Under the pieces are notes generated by a model. The model was not told the origin of the DNA, made no database searches, and saw nothing but the letters and a program-made list of their open reading frames with translations. A stretch of 64,000 bases of DNA from positions 1 through 64,000 of the forward strand of contig JBNGIO010006272.1 in the NCBI GenBank assembly GCA_049999805.1. The letters are read 5' to 3'. The DNA comes from Folioceros fuciformis. Its lineage: Eukaryota; Anthocerotophyta; Anthocerotopsida; Anthocerotales. The translations under genes and the position numbers were made by a program. This document shows positions 11,692 to 20,183 of the stretch, piece by piece (position 1 is the stretch's first letter; each line of letters opens with the position of its first letter).

Positions 11692-14600
11692 ATGGCATGC
11701 CACTGCAGGCTTGTGCATTTTGCATGCCAAGTGGATGTGTTTGGACAGGTGCCTTGGACTCCGACGCTTGCACAGTGGGGGAAGGGGGAGAGGGCAGTGC
11801 AGTGTCATGCTGAAACCAGAGATGCAGGTGTTACTACTCCTCGTGGGGTGCAATGGCTTGAGAAACTTTGTGACCGAAATGTTGTCACTTGGACGGCCAC
11901 CATATCAGCCTTGTGTAAGGCTGGACGATGGCGGGAAGCTCTGGAGAGGTACCACCAGATGCTGGAGGACGGTGTGGAGCCCAGCAGGTCCACGTTTCTC
12001 AGCTTGCTCAAAGCTTGTGGCAGCTTAGCAGATTTGCAAGAGGGGAGGCGGATCCATGCTCATGTTGTGCGGTACAGATGGATTTCGGATGTATATGTGG
12101 CCACCACTTTGGTTGACATGTATGCGAAGTGTGGAAGCACGGCTGAGGCACGACTTGTGTTTGACGATTTGTGCCAGCGAGATGTCGTGTCGTGGAATGC
12201 CATGCTCGCAGGGTACGCTCAGCAGGAACAAGGACAGAAGGCAATGCAGCTCTACCGCCAGATGAGGAAGGAGGGGATCAGTCCCAATCATCGGACGTTT
12301 GTCAGCCTGCTGCAAGCATGTGGGTGCCTTGCTGATGCGGAAGAAGGGCTTCTCTTGGACGGACAGGTTATCAAGACGGAGGCACTCCATACGGGGAAGG
12401 CTGTACACCATGAAGCTGCACGGATTGGTTGCGAGTCCGATGTTTTTGTATGTACCACTCTTCTCCGTGTGTATGCGAGGTGTGGGAGCATCGTAGATGC
12501 TGAACAAGTGTTTAATACCTTGTCGCACCGCAATGTGGTGTCGTGGAGTGCAATGCTTGCAGCGTATGCTCAGCAGGCTCAAGGTGAAAGGGCTTTGGAG
12601 CTATTTGGGCAAATGCAAGAGGCAAGTGTCAGTCCAGACCATCAGACCATGGTCAGCGTGCTTCAAGCATGCAGTAGTCTGGCAGAAAAGGAGGAAGTTA
12701 TCCCTCTGGATGGACAGGCCATCAAAGTAAACTCACTTCAGAAGGGGAAGGCCGTGCATTCTGACATAGCAATACGTGGGTACGAAGGAAATGTGTTTCT
12801 GTCGAATAGTTTGGTCAGCATGTACACCAAGTGTGGGAGCGTCATCGATGCCGAAACAGTGTTTGACAGATTGTCGCACCGGACTGTGGTGTCTTGGACT
12901 GCGATGCTTGCAGGATATGCTCAGCTGGATGAAGGAGAGAAGGCTTTGAAGCTTTTTGATGAGATGCAAGATGCAGGAATTAGTCCAGATGATAGGACAT
13001 TCGTGAGCGCACTCCAAGCATGTGGAGCCCTTGCCGAAAAGGAAGATGGTCTTCTCTTGTATGGGCCCCCCACCAAAGTGGAGTCACTTTGGCGTGGGAA
13101 GCATTTACATGTTGCAGCAGCCAAAAGGGGCTACGAAGGGGATGTGTATGTTTCGAACACTCTGGTTTCTATGTATGCGAAGTGTGGGAGTCTCCCAGAC
13201 GCAGAAAAAGTGTTTCTCAGGCTATCTCAGCGTAAACTGGAATCATGGAACGCCATGGTGGCGGGATACTCGCAGCTGGGACAGGGCGAGAAGGCTTTTG
13301 AGCTCTACGGGCAAATGCTGCAACTGCACGTAGTGCCTAATCATCGCACCTTTGCTAGCTTGCTTCAAGCATGTGGTTGCCTGGCAGAAAAGGAGGAGGG
13401 TACTTTGGTCAATGGACAGACCATCAAGATCAAGGCGCTGGGTAAGGGGAAAGAAATACACGCTGAAGCTGTAAAGACTGGATGTCTCTCAGATCTGTTT
13501 GTTGCTAATTCTCTTGTTAGTATGTATGCAAAGTGTGGCAGGGTGACAGACGGTGAAGTGGTGTTTGATACAATGCCCAAGCGTAATGCGGTTTCATGGA
13601 GTGCGATGCTTGGAGCATATGCCCAACAAGGAGACGGAGAGAAGGCCTTGGAGCTCTATGCACAGATGCAAGAGGAAGGTGTAAGTCCAGATCATTGGAC
13701 CTTTGTGTGCTTGCTCCAGGCATGCAGTAGCCTTGCTGAAAAGGAAGAAAGCGTCATTGTAGGTCGGCAGTCCATCAAAGTGGAATCACTTCTTCAGGGG
13801 AAAGCGATACATGCTGAGGCCGTCCGACGGGGTTACGAGCCAGATGTATTTGTGGGCGCCAGTCTTGTTAATATGTATTCCAAGTGCGGGAGCGTCACAG
13901 ACGTGGAAAACACGTTCCCCACATTGTTGCAGCCCAATGTGGTATCATGGAATGCAATGCTTGCAGGATATGCCCAGCATGGTGAAGGAGAGAAAGCTTT
14001 GCAGATTTATGACAGAATGCGAACAGATGGGATAAGCCCAGATGATAGGACATTCGTCAACACAATTCAAGCATGTAGCAGCCTTGCGAGAATGGAAGAA
14101 AGCACTGTTTTAAACGGACAGTCCATCAAAGCCGAGTCTTTACGGAAGGGAAAGCAAATACATGTTGAGGCTGCTAAGTTGGGCTATGACAGAGATGTGT
14201 ATGTCTCCAACACGATTCTTAGTATGTATGCTAAGTGTGGGAGCATTACAGATGCTGAGAATGTGTTCTACTCGTTATCTGAGCGCACTTTGGTGTCATG
14301 GAATGCAATGCTTGCAGGATATGCACAGCAGGACCAGGGAGAAAAGGCCTTGGAGCTTTACAAGCAAATGCAACTCGAAGGTGTCGTTCCAGATGATCGA
14401 ACATTTGCCAGCTTGCTCCAAGCTTGTGGTAGCCTTGCTCAGAAGGAGGAAGACGCCATCTTGGATGGGCAGCACCTAAAAGTGCAGACGCTCCGGAAGG
14501 GGCAGGCGATACATGCTGATGTTGTGCATGCTGGTTATCAGTCAGATGCATTTGTTTGCAATGCTCTTGTAACAATGTACGCGAAGTGCGGGAGCGTTAG

Positions 14601-15642
14601 AGACGCACAAGACGTGTTTCACAGACTGTCTCATCGAGATGTGGTGTCATGGACTGCGATGATTGCAGGCTACACCCGGCAGGATGAAGGAGAAAAAGCT
14701 GAGCGATTGTATCACGAGATGCAAGCCGAAGGTGTTGAACCAGATGAGGTCACTTTGGTCTGTGTCCTACAGGCTTGTAGCAGCATGGGGTCTCTGAGTA
14801 AGTGCATTCAGATTCACCGTGAGGTTGTCAAGCGTGAATTTGAGAACAGTCCTATGGTCGCGACTGCTCTTGTCCACGCATACTGCCAGTGTGGGAGCAT
14901 GTTGCACGCTCGGAATGTATTCAAGACTGTTCCCCAAGGCGATGTCTGGGCTTGGACTGCGCTGATTGCCGGGTATGCCAGACAAGGACAACTTGAGCTC
15001 AGCACACGCTGCTTCCAAGAAATGTGTGTGGCAGGGGTACAGCCAAATGGGGTCACGTTTCTCTCTCTCCTGTGTGCGTGCAGCCATGCCGGGAAAGTCG
15101 ACGAAGGCCTGGAATACTTCGAACGCATGATGACGGACTACGGAATCGCTCCCGTGATGGAGCATTTCGCCAGCATGATCGACCTCCTGGGCCGTGCTGG
15201 TTTGTTCAAGAAGGTGGAGGACTTGCTTCAGCACATGCCGATGGAGCCGAACTCAGCCATATGGTTGTCGTTACTCGGAGCTTGCCGAAATCACGGCAAC
15301 GTTACACTGGGAAGACGCGCTTTCGATAATCTGATCCGGTTACAGCCAAAACAGGGCGCAGGCTACGTGCTGATGTCAAACATCTACGCTCATGCTGACA
15401 TGCCGGACCACGCGAAGCAGGTCGAGGAGCTCAGACAGAAAGCAAGTGCTTGGAAAAGACCTGGCCAGAGCTGGATCGAGCACGACCAAGAGGTGCACTC
15501 GTTCGTGGTAGGAGATCGCAAGCATCAACAGCACAAACGGTTGTACGCATACCTCGAGAAGTTGTGCAGGGAGCTGCAATATCAAGAAACGGGGACTGTG
15601 CAAGACACCATTCCACGCGCTTGCGGCCGTCTGCTCTCATGA
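11692..15642 (+). CDS. PPR-1: PLS-class pentatricopeptide protein with E/E+ tail, 16-residue triad insertions
   Basis: This intronless gene encodes 1316 residues. PLS-class PPR proteins bind organellar RNA one base per repeat and usually specify C-to-U editing in plastids or mitochondria. About ten triads run from residue 61 to 1130, each marked by VVSWNAML-type and MYAKCGS-type motifs. E and E+ domains follow, ending with the PG-box (KRPGQSWIEHD, 1255-1265) and HSFVVGDRKH (1269-1278). The protein stops about 40 residues later with no DYW domain (no HSE zinc site or terminal DYW). The distance between equivalent VSW tryptophans is 101 residues for the first and last triads but exactly 117 in the seven between. 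Each of those seven carries an extra 16-residue segment around D-G-Q-x-I-K-V-x-S-L. A targeting peptide is not obvious in the first 60 residues, so the true start could be elsewhere. Confidence 0.9.
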   Translation: MACHCRLVHFACQVDVFGQVPWTPTLAQWGKGERAVQCHAETRDAGVTTPRGVQWLEKLCDRNVVTWTATISALCKAGRWREALERYHQMLEDGVEPSRSTFLSLLKACGSLADLQEGRRIHAHVVRYRWISDVYVATTLVDMYAKCGSTAEARLVFDDLCQRDVVSWNAMLAGYAQQEQGQKAMQLYRQMRKEGISPNHRTFVSLLQACGCLADAEEGLLLDGQVIKTEALHTGKAVHHEAARIGCESDVFVCTTLLRVYARCGSIVDAEQVFNTLSHRNVVSWSAMLAAYAQQAQGERALELFGQMQEASVSPDHQTMVSVLQACSSLAEKEEVIPLDGQAIKVNSLQKGKAVHSDIAIRGYEGNVFLSNSLVSMYTKCGSVIDAETVFDRLSHRTVVSWTAMLAGYAQLDEGEKALKLFDEMQDAGISPDDRTFVSALQACGALAEKEDGLLLYGPPTKVESLWRGKHLHVAAAKRGYEGDVYVSNTLVSMYAKCGSLPDAEKVFLRLSQRKLESWNAMVAGYSQLGQGEKAFELYGQMLQLHVVPNHRTFASLLQACGCLAEKEEGTLVNGQTIKIKALGKGKEIHAEAVKTGCLSDLFVANSLVSMYAKCGRVTDGEVVFDTMPKRNAVSWSAMLGAYAQQGDGEKALELYAQMQEEGVSPDHWTFVCLLQACSSLAEKEESVIVGRQSIKVESLLQGKAIHAEAVRRGYEPDVFVGASLVNMYSKCGSVTDVENTFPTLLQPNVVSWNAMLAGYAQHGEGEKALQIYDRMRTDGISPDDRTFVNTIQACSSLARMEESTVLNGQSIKAESLRKGKQIHVEAAKLGYDRDVYVSNTILSMYAKCGSITDAENVFYSLSERTLVSWNAMLAGYAQQDQGEKALELYKQMQLEGVVPDDRTFASLLQACGSLAQKEEDAILDGQHLKVQTLRKGQAIHADVVHAGYQSDAFVCNALVTMYAKCGSVRDAQDVFHRLSHRDVVSWTAMIAGYTRQDEGEKAERLYHEMQAEGVEPDEVTLVCVLQACSSMGSLSKCIQIHREVVKREFENSPMVATALVHAYCQCGSMLHARNVFKTVPQGDVWAWTALIAGYARQGQLELSTRCFQEMCVAGVQPNGVTFLSLLCACSHAGKVDEGLEYFERMMTDYGIAPVMEHFASMIDLLGRAGLFKKVEDLLQHMPMEPNSAIWLSLLGACRNHGNVTLGRRAFDNLIRLQPKQGAGYVLMSNIYAHADMPDHAKQVEELRQKASAWKRPGQSWIEHDQEVHSFVVGDRKHQQHKRLYAYLEKLCRELQYQETGTVQDTIPRACGRLLS

Positions 15643-15758
15643 CCCGTTCTTGAACATGGAGTTCACTGATGAAACAGAGAAAGTCACTCCGACTAACCCT
15701 AGAGTTCTATTACGCAATGTAAGTCTCTATTTCAGTCGCAGAAAACAGTGACCTACGC

Positions 15759-16382
15759 CTACTTTTTCTCCAGTCTGAACGAGTAATCCACTCCCAGATC
15801 TTGATCTTCATGCCCAGGATATAATACGATCGGATTTTTAAAGGAACAGTGTGGCTTGCATGCACGATTCCAGTTAAGCGACTCTGATGCAAGAGTAGAC
15901 TTGGTCAGCAGCATCGTATTTGGCCGCTGGGTTTCACGTTTGGCAGGCTGTCTCGGCATGTTCGCAGCTGGCTGGGGTCCACTTTTAGACTTGATCAACG
16001 AGCTCCCAGGTGGCTTGGACCCAAGCTTCGTCTTGCTGGATGGCGTACTATGCTTCTCGATATCCGCTTCGGCTGGTTTGGCAACGCCAGGTGAAATCTC
16101 CCAATCGAAGGCAACACCGGGAGTTGCTGGCCGAAAGGAAGGACACCTCTCCAGCTCGTATGGCTTCTTGCTTGGCTCAATTTGTTTGCTACTTGTTTCC
16201 TCGGTCGTTTTTCTTGCAATTTCGGATTCGCGTTTGCTCATCCATATGCCAGATCGGAAGATAGGTTTTCGTCTCGAGCGTTTGAACCCTCCCACAGACA
16301 CTTTTGCGAGCTTGATTGAGATCTTCTTTGTCTTCCGAAGTGCCTTCCGATAAGACCTCATGAGGAAGGCGGCCAGCTTCAT
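15759..16382 (-). CDS. Small basic plant protein with WExxPG motif (DUF688-like)
   Basis: This 207-residue basic protein has no catalytic domain I recognise. The first 50 residues are Lys/Arg-rich. Residues 88-103 contain PGVAFDWEISPGVAKP. It resembles the F-x-W-E-x-x-P-G-x-x-K/P signature of poorly characterised plant proteins annotated as DUF688-like. Start at 16382 is an ATG. The gene converges on the 3' end of PPR-1, 116 bp away. A second protein with the same motif is encoded at 51.7-52.6 kb. Function is unknown, and family assignment rests on this short motif only. Confidence 0.55.
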   Translation of the reverse strand: MKLAAFLMRSYRKALRKTKKISIKLAKVSVGGFKRSRRKPIFRSGIWMSKRESEIARKTTEETSSKQIEPSKKPYELERCPSFRPATPGVAFDWEISPGVAKPAEADIEKHSTPSSKTKLGSKPPGSSLIKSKSGPQPAANMPRQPAKRETQRPNTMLLTKSTLASESLNWNRACKPHCSFKNPIVLYPGHEDQDLGVDYSFRLEKK

Positions 16383-16481
16383 TGTCGTTTCGGTAAAATG
16401 CTATTGAGTTTCTTTAACGGACGCGGCAGAAACGTTGGAACATACACTTGAGAATTTTTTTTGTCTGATAATGCATGTTCA

Positions 16482-16490
16482 CATATATAG
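16482..16490 (-). promoter_or_regulatory. Possible TATA box for the 15.8-16.4 kb gene
   Basis: A TATATA core on the minus strand lies about 100 bp upstream of the ATG at 16382. About 90 bp further upstream is a palindromic GGGGCCCAC element near 16578, resembling plant site II-type promoter motifs. Position and sequence fit a promoter, but there is no direct evidence. Confidence 0.3.
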
Positions 16491-16704
16491 ACGTAGGCAT
16501 TTTAATTCGTTCTCCGACTGAAGCCTAGGTATAATCGGCCCTCCCTAAAATCTCTCGGAAAAAAGCGTATGTATTGTGGGGCCCACCCTAAAAGTGAGTT
16601 GAGTTGGAGAGATCCCGCTCTGACGGAGCCGGGGATTCCCTGAAGGGTAATGGGATGGGATTTCCTCAAACATACGTTACTTCCTTCAATGAAATTTTTA
16701 ATTC

Positions 16705-16720
16705 TGTGTGTGTGTGTGTG
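16705..16720. repeat. (TG)8 microsatellite
   Basis: Eight TG dinucleotides lie between the small WExxPG-motif gene and the stomatin-like gene. Confidence 0.9.
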
Positions 16721-16868
16721 TTTGTGTTACTACCAAAAATGTTCCAGCGACCTGCACCCTCGGGTTTACCTGTGCTTGGATCTGCACAATCTCTTTCAAT
16801 TTACCCGAGATGAGTTCCGGGAATCCATAGTTTGCCACTGACGCCGGAAAAGATTCTATTGGGGTGTC

Positions 16869-19381
16869 TCACGCATTTCCGCTGGAGCCACGTCCAGAAG
16901 ACAGTGTGAAAGGTACGCTTGGTGCGTTACTTGGAGCCTGAAGACTGAAACCCCGACCGCCTCCATACGACTGGTCTTGGTCGTCACCCGATGCCCTTAC
17001 AGTTGCACGCTCATTCCCGTACCTTTGCTTCCCCTGATCCAGCTTTGAACCTGTTGCCCACTTCTCCTTTGGGCTGGAGGTTTCATCACCACCTTTGCTG
17101 ACAGCAGGATCATCTTGAGAACTACCGCTTTGTGACTTGGGCAAATTTCCTGCAATGCCTTTGTATATGGATAGAGCTTGAGCCATCATACTTGCTGGAT
17201 CGGACGCATTGGTTGGAAGAAGCATTGTTGTACCCTGAGACAAAACTTAACCATATCAACGAAGTCCACGAAAGAGCACCACCGATGTTCAAGCAAGAGT
17301 ATGAAAGAATTGGATTCGCAAAGGCAAACCCGGCTGCGCGACAGAGGGATGCCAGAAAAGTGTGTCAGCAAAAAAATAACACATACCTCTTGGGCAATTT
17401 TACCAAAGGCGTGCAAGTATTGCTCTGCGATTCTCAAGGATGCAGCCTGTTACAACACTGGCATCAGTTCCTAAGCCTTGTGAACCAAACGTATTGCCAT
17501 GTACAGACTACACTGGCTTTTTCACGTCGGTGCACAATATCTAGCATACCAAACTTTGTCCATGCTTCAACCAATCTTGAAACAATCACTGTTGTGCTCT
17601 TCAACACGAAACACACTCCCAGTTCAAAAAATGGATGCATTTGCTTGATAGTTAAGGGTGTAATTTCGACCTCAGGACCACCATCAGCTCTGATAGCATG
17701 AGACAGCTCCTTAATACCCTTTGCTGTTGCTTCAGCTTTTGCAAAAATAGCCTCAGCCTCTCCTGTAAGTCATGCAACAACCATGTCACCAACAATGATT
17801 TCAAGGTTAAACATGAGTACATCTTTCCTTCGTTTGCAATGCAGCCTCACCTCGAGCTCGGTTGACTTGATCTGTCATGGCAGCTTCGGATTCCAAGATG
17901 ACAGAGTTCTTTTTTCCATCAGCTCGGTTGATGTGTGCTTGTCTCTCTCCTGTTTGCAGATATGCCGAGATGTCAATTTTCTCATTATCTAGTCAACACA
18001 GTACTTGGACCACAATGATGATCACTTGCCTTCGGACTCCAGCACTTGAGCTCGCTTTCGCCGTTCAGCTTCAGCCTGCATCTCCATAGCTGCTTTTACT
18101 CCGGGTGGGGGGGATATGTCCCCTGCAGGCAGAACTTCCGATGAATGGCACATTCACCTGCTTCTCATGCTCATTCAATGAAAGAAAACCACGGCAAATC
18201 ATTGAAGCCTCATGTAGAGTCACGTAAGCTTAACGAATTTCATATCGGAGACAGGTGAGGCCCCAGTCTGTAGCTGCTTCATTAATTGATTTCTGCACGG
18301 CACCATCGACAATCAGAGGCGCATAAGGTCAAGCACGGCTGAAAGACCATTCCTCGGCCAAGGATACACTTCAATCCCAGGCTCACCACAATGTTCTCAT
18401 TCAACATATCTCTCTCCTCGAAAGTCTTGTCAAGTGTGATTTTCCCAAGCTCACTCCTCATAGTTGTTTGAGCGAGTTGTATGATTGCATAAATGGGATT
18501 TTCCACTCCATATGATGCCTTTATGGGGTCAACAACCTAATCAAAAACCACGTCAGTTTCAGCTTCCTTCATAAAAGTGCTGGCAATGCTCTTCCTTCGA
18601 CATACCGTGAGGAACCAGCAAGTCCAGAACACATCCAACTAATTCTTAGTTCGAAGAAGCGCAGAGAGCAAGGGAGTCTAAAGGGTACTGATACCTTTAC
18701 ATAAAGGACACCATCGATGGATATGCTGACATTATCTTTCGTAATGGCTGTCTGATTAGGAATAGGGATGGCTTCTTCCTTCAGTGAATGCACGTAGGCA
18801 ATCTTATCGACGAAGGGAATCAGCACATGTATGCCCGATCCTAGGGTCTTCATGTACTTCCCAAATCGCTCCACGACGAAGGCACTCTTCTCCGGCACTA
18901 TCCGTATTCCCCAGTTGGTCGGGGGGCTCACTTCATACCTTCAAGGAACTCAGGAATTTACACAACACAACACTCCTCACAATTCCACCATTACGCAGCT
19001 ATCCATGCCCTTTCAGAAGTCAAGCCCTAGTCAGGAGACTACGAGGTGAGGCAGACCCAGATCTAAACCACAAATCAGATGGCAAATTGAAGCTTCTTCC
19101 CCTTGCAGTGCGAATCAAGCAACTGGCGATTACTTTAAGCTCGCTTTCCCCATCGTATAACACTATCCCTGACCCACAGCTCACCTGTAGGTGGCGTCCT
19201 CCCGGAATCGGCTGAACCACCGGACTCCCCCCAATGCTGCCCCCAGCTCACGCCCAGACGAACTGCGGGCAGCAGATTCGCGCAGAGCAAGCCCGACCTG
19301 ATATCCCGATCCATTCGAGAGAGTCGACCTCAGCAAACCCCTTGCCACGGCCACGCCGACCCTCCTGTTCCTCCATGCCAT
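16869..19381 (-). CDS. Mitochondrial stomatin-like protein 2 (SPFH/prohibitin superfamily)
   Basis: The gene encodes an SPFH-domain scaffold protein of the stomatin-like-2 type, which acts at the mitochondrial inner membrane. The first exon (from 19381) encodes an Arg-rich, Ser-rich leader typical of a mitochondrial presequence. Later exons read [20 protein letters not shown] and [20 protein letters not shown] (SPFH start), [77 protein letters not shown], and [20 protein letters not shown]. The last is [20 protein letters not shown] followed by a Ser/Gly-rich tail ending at 16869. The order and content match the whole family. The intron at 17950-18029 needs a GC donor (AAG|GCAAGT); the nearby GT would shift into a stop. 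It is divergently arranged with the AP-2 alpha gene. Confidence 0.88.
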
Positions 19382-20183
19382 CCTTCCCTCTCACGCACCG
19401 CACGCCCAGCCCAAAGTAGCCCAACTCTTCTCCTACTCCATCCCGATCAACCACGCCGATTCTCCAGCGAGGAGCATCCAAATTTAGACAAGCGCGCCCA
19501 CGGCAGGAAGTTACACTCAAAGCCCCAGCGAAAAGCGTGCATCTTCACAGCAAATCCAGAGATGACCCCAGGCTCACCAGCCAATGCATTAGGCGAGCTC
19601 TGGTGCCGCTGATTTTCAGTCCCCTTAGCGCAAAGTGCAGAATCGGGATACGGATTAGGGTTTGACTTGCGCTTTCAGCAATCGGTGACACCGGTAACCG
19701 GCAACCGGTAACCGGACGGGAGAAACGGAACATGCGAGGGAGAACCTGGGTCCAATTCTCGTTGTGAAGCTTCGCCGGACCGGTCTGCTGGCCAGGCGCG
19801 GGAGTCTGAGACTCTAGAGCAGAGGGGAGGCAGCAGGCCGCGGCCTTCACGACTGCGGCTGCCTTGCTTGGCGCGGAGAGCCGGAACGTTGAACCGTGAA
19901 ACGTGAAGCTAGAGCAAAGCGTGGAGCGTGGAGCTTGGATCCACGATCTCCGCCCAGGAGAGGGGCAGCAGGGTAGAGCGGCCCGAGCCGACCCGAGCCG
20001 GCTGCAGCTGCCGGATCGCATGCTGAATCTGCCAGACATCCTTCCCCAAGGGGGCGTCGCGATGGTGCCCTGGTGGATCCGGGTGGACGGGAATCCGTAG
20101 CGCCAAAGACGGGCTCGCGGCACATTGCAGGAGCGGAGCAGGGTTCAGTGGGGGAGTCGGGGAGGTAGATCAAGGCAGCAGGG
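19382..20183. promoter_or_regulatory. Shared upstream region between SLP2-like and AP-2 alpha genes
   Basis: About 800 bp separates two divergently transcribed housekeeping genes. It is GC-rich, with a short repeat of ACCGGTAACCGG-like sequence near 19690-19715. The minus ORF at 19545-20123 shows no domain and is probably a by-product of GC content. It is a candidate bidirectional promoter by layout only. Confidence 0.4.

Noticed and set aside
19545-20123. 192-codon minus ORF in the SLP2/AP-2 alpha intergenic region
   Set aside because: High GC lowers stop frequency; no recognisable motif, and it overlaps the expected promoters.
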